Of a stretch of 64,000 nt of DNA, positions 30,150-42,351 are shown one piece after another. The translations under genes and the position numbers were made by a program. The notes beneath the pieces are model-generated. The model had not been told where the DNA came from. It searched no databases and worked only from the letters and a program-made list of their open reading frames with translations. This DNA is from Nitzschia sp. pyKryTriq1. Taxonomy: Eukaryota; Bacillariophyta; Bacillariophyceae; Bacillariales; Bacillariaceae. Every line of letters begins with the position of its first letter. Positions within the stretch are counted from its first letter, which is position 1. Location: assembly GCA_956465555.1 (NCBI GenBank), contig OY101120.1, positions 1,792,001-1,856,000 on the forward strand, written 5' to 3'.

Positions 30150-30749
30150 TGCGAATACACATAATATACGATACTATATCGCACTCATAATATAGCGAAG
30201 CGAAACAAATTATTATCAAAATCTTTCCCGCATATTACTTCCTAGCCCTCTCTTAGTACCAAACGACAAATAGCACTAAGCAATCTACTGCTGGTAGATG
30301 CGTAAAGCAATGGCTTGACTAGGTTGTCGAAGAAACTCTTGGCTATATGGCTTGAAACTGTAGTATCGTAGTATCCTAGATGCTAGAGTAGGGATGGTTG
30401 TTGATATTTGAGCTTAGAAAGCTAGTAGCTCTCTCTACTCTAGAGAGTAGAGAGAGAGAGAGTGGAGCATTGGCATGAGCTGACCACACTTATTTTGGTG
30501 ACACGCACAGCTCGTCATTTCGTCATCGATCGGCCGAGCTCTCGCTCTACTGCAGACTGCGTAGTACAGTAGTAGCAAGCGCGTGCTGCTCTTCATCGAG
30601 ACGACCAATACGAGCTCTCTACGAGTTTGACTGGAACGATTGTCAATATAAAACGAAGGATTTTGTTTCTGTTTTTTTGTTTCAATCGGAGCCTGTAGAG
30701 CGAGTAGTTGATCTTTCCCCCATTTTGTATTACCATTTCTGGCTGCTTG
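30150..30749. other. intergenic, with a CTCTAGAG palindromic patch
   Basis: About 600 bp. Near 30430-30465 a CTCTCTACTCTAGAGAGTAG palindrome runs into an AG microsatellite. No gene supported. Confidence 0.4.
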
Positions 30750-31592
30750 ATGAAGGCCCAAATCACAAAGCGACTTATTGCGGTAGCTCTTCTCGGCCGT
30801 CCGTTTCGTCGAGGTACAAGTATGGCTCTTTCCACCGAAAACGGGTCATCCCATTATACAGTCAGAACCGAGCCTACGAAGTCGGGGGCCATGCCAATTT
30901 TTGGCGCCACGCCCGAAACCACGGCGACATTACTAGATGCGAAAGAGCATGACGACGTCTGTCTTTCGCCTCAGGAGTATCCTGATGGAGTGTTTGTATT
31001 ACCTAATGTGCTGACAAGGGATGAATGTCAACGCATGATTCAGGTTTCGGAAGAAATGGGATATTCCGAGGATGCTCCTGTTTCCTTGGGTCGTAACATT
31101 CGGCGCAACGAAAACGTCGTTTGGATCATGGATCACGACATCAATCAAAAGATTTTTGAACGAAGCCTATTGCCTTCCAAGCTTGAATTTCAGGGATTCG
31201 ATTTGGGAGCTCCCATTGGCCTCAATCGACGGTGGCGGCTTTACAAGTATAATCCGAACGATGTGTTTAAATTTCATACCGATGGAGCTTGGACGGGTTC
31301 AGGGATTGATCTTAAAACTGGTGAATATTCAGACGATCTTTACAATGGTACGGCATTGTCGTTCATGACGTTCTTGATTTATCTCAATGACGATTTTGAA
31401 GGTGGAAGCACCGCCTTTCGAAGAGCAAACGGAGACATCTTTCACGTCCAACCGAGTCAAGGTTCCGTCTTGTGCTTTTACCATGGAAATCATCCCTTGT
31501 CCCTTTTGCATGAAGGGTCCTTGGTTGCTAAGGGCACCAAGTATGTTGCCCGTACCGATGTGCTTTATCAACTACCCAGACAACTCCAGTAG
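30750..31592 (+). CDS. 2-oxoglutarate/Fe(II) oxygenase, prolyl-4-hydroxylase type
   Basis: A 280-residue enzyme of the prolyl-4-hydroxylase (P4Hc) fold, which hydroxylates a protein or small substrate using Fe(II), 2-oxoglutarate and O2. The double-stranded beta-helix covers about 85-275. The iron ligands are His and Asp in FKFHTDGAW and the distal His in LSLLHEGSLV; the 2-oxoglutarate-binding Arg is in YVARTDVLY. The FEGGSTAF and GSVLCFYHGNHP strands are typical. The first 25 residues (KAQITKRLIAVALLGRPFRRG) are basic and amphipathic, consistent with a mitochondrial presequence, though a later Met at residue 25 could also start. It is close to diatom proteins of unassigned substrate. It converges with the UBE2J gene across only 145 bp. 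Confidence 0.88.
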   Translation: MKAQITKRLIAVALLGRPFRRGTSMALSTENGSSHYTVRTEPTKSGAMPIFGATPETTATLLDAKEHDDVCLSPQEYPDGVFVLPNVLTRDECQRMIQVSEEMGYSEDAPVSLGRNIRRNENVVWIMDHDINQKIFERSLLPSKLEFQGFDLGAPIGLNRRWRLYKYNPNDVFKFHTDGAWTGSGIDLKTGEYSDDLYNGTALSFMTFLIYLNDDFEGGSTAFRRANGDIFHVQPSQGSVLCFYHGNHPLSLLHEGSLVAKGTKYVARTDVLYQLPRQLQ

Positions 31593-31737
31593 CACAAACA
31601 TACTGCTTCCGATGGAGGCATCATTATTGTTGTTTTCAAGGCCATTATCGTCTTCGAATTCAAAAGCCATTATTTGTTATCGTACGTCCTAATATTATGA
31701 TCATTCGCGTCCCTCTGATGACCCCATCGTATTATTT

Positions 31738-33118
31738 CTACTTGGAAAGGTCCGACATTTGCCGGAGTTCATAGAGCTCTCCCATGAGATCTTGGTACTT
31801 TTGGACGAGAAGATAGCAAATGACAGCCAGTAACACCATCATCAAATTCAGTAGCGGATCATACATCCAAGAGGGATCGTTTTCAAGGAGGGGCATGGCA
31901 TTGTTATGGGCTTCCACGTCAGGCATGGTGTTCTCAGCAGCAGCATTTTGTTCCTTTGGTTCTTCCTCTGAACTTTCAGTCACCGCCATCGAGGCAGTCA
32001 CGTTGTCCATGGGGCTGGGTGAGGAGTCGTCATCGTCGAAGACAATTTCTTCTTCCGGTGCCTCCTGGTTGATGGATTCGGCGGAGGTGGCTGTAGCAAT
32101 ACCTGCGGCACTACTCGACGAACCATCGGTACTTTCTTCCTTGGCTCCATTTGCATTAGACTCTGTCTCGATTTCGTCTGTAGCTGCCGCTACACTTTTC
32201 TTCTTGTCCGCCAATTGCTGCAATCTTTGTAGTTCCGCGATTTCCTTCGCAAATCGAGTCGTCGCAGGCTTCTTTTCATCGTTTCCTCCTTTTCTTAGTT
32301 CCGGAAGCAAGTCACTACACTTTCCGCAAGTGGGGCAACAATAGGACTGCGAAAGTTTCGCCAATCGCTGCCGCTCCTCCTTTTTCCAATCCAACGCTCC
32401 GATAGCACCATCCGCTGGGGTTGGGAGAAATGAAATTAAGGCTTCCAAGATAAGTCGAATTCCCCATGCAGGTTGCCACAATTCGGGGTGAAAAGCACTA
32501 AAACTCAAACAAACTTTGGTTCCGACTTCAAAACGCCCTGAGCTTGTAAGGAATATGATATGAGGAGGCTTAAATGGATACTCGGGTGGAAGCTACGAAT
32601 CATAGAAAGTCCGGTAGTAACAAACGAGAACGTAAGTTGCTTTGTCTTGTTTGGAGTCCACATGGCTTGCCCTGGATTATTCCTACGCGATACGAGTGGT
32701 CATTCGTGTTGCATTGCATACAACGTACGTACCAAGATCCGGCCATGATAGATACCACCCTCAAACTCGGTCCCTTCGGCACCTCGAATCGTAAAATGCC
32801 TGTATCCAAGTCAAGTGCAAATACATTGAGAACGTGATGTATAAGAAGGTTGGTACGGTCTCGCTCGAGGCTCTCGAGAGGGCGATCAAGAACGAAGAAG
32901 ATATCCGTTCTACTCGTAAGCACGTATACAACCCAAACAAACCCTCCATGGCTCTCTCAAACATACACACAGGCGAAGACGACTTGACTCCTCTACCTCT
33001 GAACGTACCATTCAAACATGTCGTTCTCCAATGGGGCGGCATGATACCGATCTGAAGGATCCAGGGCCAATTCCCGAATATCTGCTTGAATTCGGCGTAA
33101 CGACGGAGACTTGGACAT
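31738..33118 (-). CDS. UBE2J: UBE2J-type ubiquitin-conjugating enzyme (Ubc6 class), three exons
   Basis: Exons 33118-33009, 32799-32733 and 32592-31738 give 343 residues; introns of 208 and 140 bp are GT-AG. The UBC fold opens SPSLRRIQADIRELALDPSD, continues PLENDMFEWHFTIRGAEGTE (split by intron 1 inside the Trp codon) and LLPPEYPFKPPHIIFLTSSG, and holds the catalytic Cys in GTKVCLSFSAFHPELWQPAW; the HPN motif of other E2s is replaced by the HPE-W of this class. A short zinc-like CCPTCGKC follows, then a disordered acidic linker and a C-terminal membrane anchor (LLNLMMVLLAVICYLLV). It should be tail-anchored in the ER facing the cytosol and serve ERAD with an HRD1-type ligase such as that at 20574-22547. 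No plastid presequence, so it is the host rather than the symbiont-derived (SELMA) system. Confidence 0.93.
32593..32732 (-). other. UBE2J intron 2
   Basis: GTACGT to CGTAG, 140 bp, phase 0; joins YHGRIL to LPPEYPF. Confidence 0.85.
32800..33008 (-). other. UBE2J intron 1
   Basis: GTACGT to ATACAG, about 209 bp, phase 2; joins MFEW to HFTIRG. Confidence 0.85.
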
Positions 33119-33929
33119 GGCGGACTCTTGTATCGATGTATGAACCGTCTGTCTCTCTAGTTTTACGGTAGCCTTCCTTGGTCTTAGAAAGAAAGGGAGC
33201 TCTTGTGATTGTTCCAGCGCGTGTTGCTGTGATGACTACCGTATACCGTATGATATGATGATGATCTTGCTTGCGGGTTGCTGCGGGTCTGTTATTAGGT
33301 GTCTGTTGCCTGCGCCGCCATCGATCGTGGCACATGTTTCACGCATCGCATGGGGGCGGGGATATTTGAAAAAGCAAAAAGGGGGAAAAGGGAAAGACGC
33401 GATCTGTATAGCTTTGAAAATTGTCCCCAAGAAATATCCCCTGAAGTAATCCATCTGGCCGTCGCAGTACAGTAAGTACCGTACCTGGTACCAGTACCGG
33501 TACGTGTACAGTAATCTCTCGAACTCGATGGAGACGGTGCAAATTGCCGACGTCACGAAGAACACGCAGAACAAAAGATGGGGGCGGTACATATCATACC
33601 TGGTACCGGTACCATTCGTACTTGTAATGTGGTGGATGTGCGATGTGCGAGTTGAGTGCGCAATGCGCACGGAAGAAAGCTGCAGTAGGCCCACGTGGCG
33701 CCGGTACAAAACACCGAATCACGAACAGCAGTCATGTGCGCCATCATTTTGCAAGAATTGAAAACCGCGCTCGCAACCACGACAATGACAACAACCTCCG
33801 ACCGAACGTTCTGTGTTGCAATCGTAGCTCCTGTTTCTTCTCTAGAGGAAGGAAAGGTTCGAGCTTTACTCCGTGCCATTCGTGACCCTAAGCTTAATGC
33901 TGCCAAAGCAGTTGTCAATGCAACTCTCG
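33119..33929. other. intergenic, with two GTAC clusters
   Basis: Promoter side of UBE2J. GTAC clusters lie at 33470-33512 and 33596-33628. A frame that runs into the Copia fossil from about 33695 shows no family resemblance before 33930. Confidence 0.4.
33470..33512. repeat. GTAC-rich palindromic cluster
   Basis: Includes GTAAGTACCGTACCTGGTAC and CAGTACCGGTACGTGTACAG. Confidence 0.6.
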
Positions 33930-34120
33930 CCTATCGCACTTCTGATTACCAGGAGACAGTTAACTACCCAATCGCGTATCACTACGTGCGGTCAAAGTGT
34001 GCTGCAGATGTTATCCGGATCTGTTATGAAAGCACGAAGTCGAATTTGGCCGACATGCTAACTAAGACCCAGTCAGGCCCAGTAAGAAAAGAATTGGCGG
34101 AGAAGGTTGTTATGTTCTAA
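33930..34120 (+). mobile_element. Ty1/Copia fossil: C-terminal RNase H scrap
   Basis: The stretch IAYHYVRSKCAADVIRICYE and the following LADMLTK word match the end of a Copia polyprotein, where the RNase H domain closes. Everything upstream of this (gag, integrase, reverse transcriptase) is absent. A purine-rich tract near 34162-34172 followed by TGATC may mark a polypurine tract and the start of a 3' LTR, which would extend the fossil to about 34390. Clearly broken; the age cannot be estimated without a second LTR. Confidence 0.65.
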
Positions 34121-34246
34121 CTGTGTTGTTTATCTATCTATTAGAGCTCTCGCGTTCGCCCTGGTGGTGGGGTTTGATCATCTTGGATCGGCCTGGGGTG
34201 CGACGTCCTGCCGACGGGTAGGTACATCCATAAACTTCAGTGACAA

Positions 34247-34285
34247 CAAGCTGGTTCGGATTAATTCTAATCCGATACCAGCTTG
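34247..34285. repeat. hairpin in the putative LTR
   Basis: CAAGCTGGTTCGGATTA faces TAATCCGATACCAGCTTG across a 4-base loop; one unpaired base. It lies just downstream of the Copia scrap. Confidence 0.65.
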
Positions 34286-34389
34286 AGGGGACCGTTTGTT
34301 TATTGAGAGAGTGATTCCGGATTCCGTATTCCTATAGACTGTTTCCCGGTGGCTGGTTGGAGCCACTGGGTGTAGAATTTAACGCTGAC

Positions 34390-34910
34390 GTACAGTAGTC
34401 GTTGACAGACGAGCCTGATGGCGGACGGGTCGGTCGCGGATTGCCGCCGGCGCTCGCAACTTCTAAATCAAGGATCCAAGTATTTATGCTTCTGCCGCGC
34501 TCGCAACAACAAACAACACAAGAGAAGGGCAAGAGATTGGAGACAAAAAACTTGGGCTTTTTGCGTGACTGTTGGATGCTGCAGGTCTGAAGGTTGCAGG
34601 TTGGGTGTTGTGGTGCTTCTCCTACCGGTAGACTAGTTACCATCCATTTGTTGATCAATTCAGCATCTCCCTTTGCTACTGCTGCCTCTTCTTCAAAAAG
34701 AAAGAGCGGCTATACAATATAACGCATCGTTGTCCTTCGGAAAGTCGTGGCTTTGCTCCTCCCGCCCGCTTGCTCTTTTGGAGCTGAAAAGAAAAACGAA
34801 ACGGATTTTTGATCTCCCGAAACGACAAGAACTCGAGTGCCCAAATTGATTCATTTGAAGTCGCTATATTACATTTGACAGATACTTTCGAGAGCCAAAT
34901 ACTACACAGT
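34390..34910. promoter_or_regulatory. upstream region of the UBR gene
   Basis: About 520 bp with no supported gene. The UBR frame is open back to 34809 but without an ATG, so those last 100 bases are likely leader. Confidence 0.4.
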
Positions 34911-37900
34911 ATGACCTACCCCCCTCCGGAGCATCCAGCCGCTGCCGAAGCCTTTGTAAGGACCCGGCAGCTTTTGAATGAACCCAAGAGCAGCGCCGGC
35001 AACAGCAGCAGCAGCCCTTACAACGACGTCCCTTCGCGTTTCCAGATTGCTACCTTTAATATTCACTCGAGCTGGCAACAAAATGGATTTTTGGCACCTA
35101 TGGGCAGCGTAGTGGGACTCCGCGATGTGGTTGCCAATCCCCCCACCACAGAAGACGAAGTTCTCAACACTTCCTTGCTAACACCCAATCGCGGGCACCA
35201 CGCCCTATTTCGGGCCCTTGAAGAATTGGAAGGTTTGGAAAAACAAGAAGCCGAATGGCTGCTGCAGAATCCTCAGACGCCACTCTTGACCACCATTGTC
35301 ACGGGCGATGAGTATGCGTCCCCGCGACAAGCGATTGAAACTCTCGAGGCACTCTGTCAGTCGGTACCTCGACGTGTCTGTCAACATCCCTTCAAACGAA
35401 ATGATATCGTCTGGGTATGTCGGACCTGCCAGGCGGACGAAACCTGTGTCTTGTGCCATAAGTGCTTCAAGCAATCGAACCACGAAGGACACGATGTCGC
35501 CTTTTATCATGCGCAAGCCGGTGGCTGTTGTGATTGCGGAGATCCGGATGCCTGGGACCCAGCAGGTTTCTGTCCACATCATGGACCGGCCGCGAGTCAA
35601 GGATTGGGGCCTCTCAGTTCGTCAACGGTTCATCGAGTACAAGGGGTCGTTCCCGCAGTGATTGATTGGATGGTAGAAAAGGTCGCTCGTTCGGCAGAGA
35701 AGGGACATGATAGAGCCCAGCCTCCTCCACCAGCACTGCGACTCCGAGAGGCAGCTTCCATGATTACCATGCCTCCCCTAGCAGATGGCCCCGGAGATAT
35801 CTTGCCCAATAGTCGACGTGTCATTGCGGGAGACGTTGGCTTTGATCCTGCTGCGGCGGGAAGTCATAAAGCAGTACGGTCCGGTATGCAAACGAGCGAC
35901 GTGAACGGCATAGATGATGATCATAATGACGACTATGATGATGCTCCATCGACACCCAGATATACCGCGGCGGAGCGGTTAGGTATACTAGCAAGGGAAG
36001 GAGGTGGTTTATTCTTGGTATTGAAGAGTGATGACATTCATACGACTCATCAATGGGTCGATGCCTTGCGTGATCTCCTCGGGACTTCATCCCTCTATAC
36101 TGACTCGATTTTACAAAAACTTGTTCGGGCACTTCGACAGTACGGTCAGTTGGTGGTCTGGGGAACGATGGAATTGTTAGCCGAATTGAATCCAACGCAA
36201 ATACATCTGTGGCTCGATGGCGATCGAGTGGCTAGTGGGCTGTTGGGTACTGCCATGCTAAGTCGAGCGCTTCTGCTAACTTCTCATGGCTTGTACTGTT
36301 CCATTGTGACACTGGAAGAATTACAGCTGGAGCAACGAGCGGTGGCTGTCTTACAATGGCTTACTAGCCTAGCACGCTCCTGTGATCCCCTCTGCAAGAC
36401 TGTTGCGGAATCCATTGGGCCAGAACGCCATCTGGTGCCCTTGCTGAGGGCAGACTTCAAGCTATCCTCGAGAGTGACGAAATATTGGCACTCGCTCCTC
36501 TTAACATTACTGGCCGTACCCACTTTCAAAAGTCATTTGGCAGCTGCCTATTGCGACACGTATCAATTGGTGACAGCGGAATATGCTCGAGGTATGGGGG
36601 TCCTGGAACGAAGTGGGTACGCACTGAGTGTCCAATTTTTGAATAGAGTTACCTACGTCAAGGATTTGGTGCAGCACCGAGCTCTACTGGATAAACTCGG
36701 TGCCAGTCTCTTGCAAACTTTACAGGTGGCGGCTCATCCCCGTCTCAATCCCAACCACCCGGTCTTGACCCATCGACGTTACTCCCCTTGTATCAGTGAT
36801 TTGAAGTGCGTATTGAATGTGAAAGGAATGCCACGCCTCTTTGCTAGTCAGTCCGGGACTTTTTTACAGGACTGGATTGCTGCCTTGGGACTGGGACAAT
36901 TGATGGATCCACAGACTTGGCGAGACTTTGCACAGGGACACGTGGAGATCGAAATTCGAGGGTGGGTCGGAGCTTTCAATGCAAGCATTTCCCTTGGAAG
37001 TTTGTTCGAGAGATTACTGAGTTGGGACGACGACGATCCGTCTCCCATTGACGATCCAAATTCACCTCTGTCAAAAAATTTGTGGTCCTGCGTTGAATTG
37101 ACAGGACATGTGTTGACCACGGGAGTCACAGAATGGCAAAACAACGAAATGGCCAGTTACAGACCCACACCCTACACAGCATCGTTGGAACCATTTCAAA
37201 GACGTCCCGCTAGTCTGCCTTTCTCGACTGTTTCTGCCAAACATGGATCAGTGCTAGCCTTCTCAGCACTTCCCATGTCTCAAATGACCCCTTTTTCCTT
37301 CCACCTACCCCTGCATCGGTTCGTAGCAGCCTGCTTAAGAGAAGTCAGTCTGCGAGAAAATGGTGTTCAGCAGCTACAGGCTTTACTGAAGGACAATCTG
37401 TCACCATCGGATCACGATGCACTCTTTGTCGGTTTAATGGAATTTCCTCTCTTGGTCCTCACTCGAGCTGCACAAATCCGAGCCGGTCTCTGGCGGCGCA
37501 ATGGAAACGGCCTGAACGACCAGGTCCTCAACTATGCTGAGCCACCATTTTGTCGTGCCATGCGGGATGCCGATTTGCTGTTGGTACAATTCGGCATGTT
37601 AGGGCGAACGCAAAACCAAACGCGAGATTTGCACCGACCGGATTCGGACATCGGCGTTTGCTTTCTGATCCATTTGATGTTGCACCGACTTGGATTATTT
37701 GACTTTTGTGGTTTGGCAAAGGCCCCCAATTCTGATATCAATCTATATCTTGACGAAGTCCAACAAGGTTTCTATCAAGCCGAACACAACTCGGAAGATG
37801 CCATGGGAGACGATTTTCTACTACCTTGGACCTATTCACCAGCCAAGGAAGCTTCGAGCTGCTTGCTCCTACTCGAAGAGTTCTTGCACACAGTCATTAT

Positions 37901-40900
37901 TCTTGCTACTGAACTCCCTCCGGTCCCTCCTGGCGATCGTAGTGGTCACACGGCCCAAGCCAAGTGGAGATTGCGACGTGAAGTTGTGCATCGACTGGCT
38001 TCGGGACACAAAACCCATAGCGAGCTGGCGGAAGTGCATCATGTGCTCAGTCATTGGGACAATGTTTATTTGAGCGAAGAAGGCAAACTGCTCAACCCAG
38101 ATGATGCCACAGGGGCCGCATTGGGAGTTGTTTTGGCTGAAGTGGCGACCCGCAAGATCTCGAGAGCCAAGATGGAACCTGACAAGTGGCAATTGAACCG
38201 CAGCGTATGGGAAGAATACGATCCTAGTTTTTTCCACATTAGCCTGCGGCATCACCAGACCGCGGCGGAGTCACGACCCCTTCCAGACGGCAGCGATGTT
38301 AACTACGGAATTGTCCCCATGGCCTTTTGTCCCAAGCCGGCGCCCGTACACTCAGCATTTGCACGATTGCGACGAGACATTTCCTGCGATTCCTCCCTGC
38401 TCGCCATTGCTTATCGCACCTTGCACATGCACTGCAGAGATACGGGAAAGAAAAAGGATGTGGTTGATTTGCGGGGAGCGCTGGCGTACGAGGGCGACGA
38501 TCGAAGTGAAACCGCCTTGGCAAGAGCGGTTCATATTTTGACGCTCGGGGCTTTTGCGTGGCAAGGCGCGAGCCCCGAAGACAAGGGTTGGCGACAGCGG
38601 GGAGGTGGCTCGATTGGAAGTATATTTTTCGATCGAGGCGACGACGACCCGGCGCCAACCGCAAAAGAATGGGTTTCCTTGGCTCTACTTGCAAACCCCA
38701 AGTCCCAGCAAGCTTGTGACTGGTACGAGGGAGAAGAAACGACGTTGCACATGCTGCGTCGTTTAGCCGTCGATGGAGGATATGTGGGTTGTTTTATCGC
38801 TCAAGATCGGGCAGTAAGGGCTGGTGCAGCATGGTTGTGCGACTTTGCAGCCGAGCACAACGCTGAAGCTCGAAATTTGGTTCGTATCAAGCAGGCCGAC
38901 AAAATGTCTGACGAAGGGGAAGAGAAACAAGAAACTGAGATGCAGAAACGGAAGCGGCAAGCAAAGGAGAAAGCCATGGCGCGCATGAAGGCGCAGGCTG
39001 CCAAGTTCGCCAACATGATGGAAGCAGAACTTGGTGACAAGGACGATAACGAAGGGGTTTCAGGCAAGGAAGAAATGCAGGTTGAACCCACCACTCCGCG
39101 GCAACCAAGCCGCCAAGGAAGCTTTGGCTCTGCCAAAAGTTCAGCCTCCAGCGTGGATTCCGTCTCGGACTCAGATAGAGCTGGCACACCCTTTATGTCA
39201 CCAGAGACAGGACAACCACTCTTCGATGAGATGATGATCCCACCAAGATTGCTTCGCAATCGCCCTCAGTGTATCATATGCAGCGACGACAGCAACGCTG
39301 AAACGAGGACTCGCGAACGAGAAGACGAAGCTCACAGAAAGAGCCGACGCCGGCGAACCGATGGTGGTAATGCACTGGCATTTGTGGGATACACGCAAGC
39401 GAGCACCGTAATGAAAGGGGGCGGTGGACCTCCATCTACAGGGAGTATATACACGGCCACAGGCCCAGTGCGACGATTTGTCGGTGCCCATGTGGCGCTT
39501 TGTGGTCATGCGGTACACAGCGAGTGCTGGGAGTCATATCTTGCCACTGTTTCCCATAGAGAAGATCGGATCATTGGGAAGAGGGATGAGTTCCGTTGCC
39601 CGTTGTGTCAGCGCCTTAGTAATTGCTTGGTCCCCTTCATTGATGTTGGCGTTGACTGGATTGATTACGCAACCTGCCTCCCTGTATCCAGCGATTCTTC
39701 CAGCGTACTCAACGCAAAAGGCGATGCCAGCTCGGAGGAAATGTCTATCGAAGCCACTGGGCCGAGTGGGTCAGTATCACTCAATGATTTCCTTGCGTGC
39801 ACGCCATGGTGGGTGTCCAGACACAATGACACGGTGGTATGGGATGGGCAGTGTGCTTTTGTTTCGGACTCTCCACCCAAAGACGAAGCTAGCGACCAAG
39901 AACAGAAGCAAGTCACGAAATCGCCCCGTCGGCGAAGTGTGCGGCCGCTAAGAAAGAAGGATCTATACGCGGCCTGGAACGCCATGATGAAAACGCCCCG
40001 GTTTGTTCGCCGCAAGCTAAGGCCGCGAACTGAAAGCACCACTGAGGGATCCGCGCAAGCGGGCGATGTGATTGACATAGCGGCGAGTCATTTCGCTGTC
40101 TCCATGGAATCGGCGGGTGAGACCGTGGTCTGGAGAAGATTCATGGACCAAGTGAGTGACATTTCATACCGTGCAGACGGAAAGCGCCTGAGCGACGAAA
40201 ATCTTCACAACGATTTTGGAGAATTCCGCCATTATATTGTTGAGAAGTACGCTTACAACATGGCAAATCGATTCGCCGGCAAGGAACCTTCAGATGTAAG
40301 CTCATGCAGGGATAGACTAGGAACCGCTTGTTACTTGCCCTTTCTCACCCGTTCTTCCACAGTGGCCTTCTTGCGTATTTCCCACAACACTGTCGGACAC
40401 CCAGCGCCAGGAACTATCAAGGGAGAAACTACTGTCGAAACTAACGATGTCAATGCAAGCATTTACTTATAGCGTGTGTTGCGAGGCAAACGAGGCTAGG
40501 AGGTTGGTGAGGAAGGCAGTAGCCGCTACGAATAAGTCTGCTGGGATGCCTCGAGATGAGAATAATCTGGATTTGATTTTCTCGAAATACGGAATCTCTG
40601 GAATCACATGTGATGGAAAACTCGTAATGATGCCGCGCCCGGTGTCGACGGAGGACGACGGTACACAACCCTTCAGCGGAAGACTCGGGAAACTGCGATA
40701 CTTCGGCCTTGCAGTGATGGCTGCAGCCGGGGCCGTGGCTGCAGATCTTGTTCAGCTCGTGCTCCCTTTCCCGCTAGAAGGTAGGGGCACTTCGAATGCC
40801 GACGCAGACCAAGAAAAACCCCACCGTTCCCCAATCGTATATCCCATTCTCTATGGACACGTGCTCACGCATGTTGTCGCCGCCATTTGTGCGTCGAGTG

Positions 40901-42351
40901 GTAGAGCTAGGGCACGGAGCGACTTTTTGGAGCTCGTTTGGCCAGTCCCATTTTCAAGCCGTGGTAGCTTCGTCTTATCCGAAGGCCTCAGCCTACGGAA
41001 AAATGTCGATTCCGTTGTGGAAGATTCGGAAGGTTTTCTGAAACTTGGTTTGCTGGCTCGTGTATTGCAAGTGTTACTCGGGAAGTTAGACATGCAAGGG
41101 CTTGACAATATTCCTGGTTTCGAAACTGAAGTTCTTGTAGCCAAGATTTTAAGAGGCCTTCGGGAGACCGGCGACTTTGCTTCACCAGATGGGCAGTGGC
41201 GACTTGTTTGTATCAATTTGCTGGACATGGCGCTTTCAAAATATCCAAATGCGGTGGTGGACATACCCGAGAAACCTCACGTGGAATCTGCCATTGCCGA
41301 TCGTTTGAGTGAAGGGTGCTCCGTGGCTGCTGATGCTGCTTGTTCCTACCTTGCCGAAATCGGGACGGTCCTTCAAATCCTTTTACCTGGTGTAATGGCA
41401 CGGTACACTACCGAGGACATTGAGACTAACTACGACTCGATGCAAGGAAATAACAGTTTGGTCACTCTAGAGAAACTGAGACGCCTTTTCCGTTTGGAGC
41501 CGGTAGGAGATATGCTTCAGTCGGATGCCATCCGTGCCGTCGTCTCGACCTGGTATGAGGACGCAAGGCGCCATGCCAAGGCAGCTACTTTACCGAGCGA
41601 GGCGATCTCAGGTTCGGGTGCCGCTGTTTGTAGTAGACTATTCCGTACGCAGGGATTTCGAGTCTTCGACTGGCCCATGGAGTCTTGCCAATACAGTACC
41701 TCCACCGACGTTTCTACTAGCAGTAAAAAGGACACCCCTCCGACCAGCAAAGGCGCCGATCCTCAGGACGAATTAGCTATTCCCATGGAAATTGACGCTA
41801 TTCAGCCAGCTGGAATCCAAACTTCCACGTCAGAGCTGAACAGCCAACATACGCCTGCTTTGGTCACCTTCAGCTCCAAAAAGAGTGTGCCGCTGATTGG
41901 TGGGTACGCGCTGGAACCGACCGCCAAGAATAGTGGTCGTCCAAGGGTGGCCAGAATTCCCACGTCGTACACGGATTTGTATGCAGAATTGGGCCAGCTG
42001 TTGCCTGACAGCGAACAGACTGCCGTCTGCCTTATATGTGGCGAGGTATTGAACGCTGGCGGAAAGGGAGAATGCACTCGCCACTCATTCAAGTGCGGCG
42101 CTGGAACTGGTATGTTCTTTTTGCTGCAAGAATGTGCCGGGTTGATAATGCACAACGGCAAGGCTGCGTATATTCACAGCCCTTTCGTGGACAGTCACGG
42201 CGAAACGCCGCAATACCGTGGTCGGCCTCTGAATCTGGACCTAGACCGATACGATCATTTGCACGAGGTTTGGTCGGGGCATGCTATCCGACAACAGGTC
42301 GTGGCAGAACGTGGGGGCTCAAGACAGGTCATTGTCCCGGACTTTTACTAG
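34911..42351 (+). CDS. UBR1/2-type N-recognin E3 ubiquitin ligase, two exons
   Basis: Exon 1 is 34911-40295, exon 2 is 40363-42351; the 67-bp phase-0 intron (GTAAGC to TTCCACAG) joins GKEPSD to WPSCVF. The product is 2,457 residues, larger than the roughly 1,750-1,950 usual for UBR1/2. Residue numbers below count from the ATG. The UBR zinc box is at about 160-230 (WVCRTCQADETCVLCHKCF, GGCCDCGDPDAW, FCPHHG) and reads type-1 N-degrons. A ClpS-like segment starts near 367 (LFLVLKSDDIHTTHQWVDAL), for type-2 N-degrons. The RING-H2 lies at about 1453-1570 (CIICSDD, CGHAVHSECWESYL, FRCPLC) with a long insert. The C-terminal cap (about 2340-2457) has CLICGEVLN, CTRHSFKCGAGTGMFF and RGRPLNLD, the UAIN domain. 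The cytosolic/nuclear N-degron pathway is the expected role. Confidence 0.93.
40296..40362 (+). other. intron of the UBR gene
   Basis: GTAAGC to CCACAG, 67 bp, phase 0; it switches reading frame between the two long coding parts. Confidence 0.85.

Noticed and set aside
37690-39951. Frames of 60-175 codons inside the UBR gene on both strands
   Set aside because: Shadow frames of a strongly conserved coding sequence.
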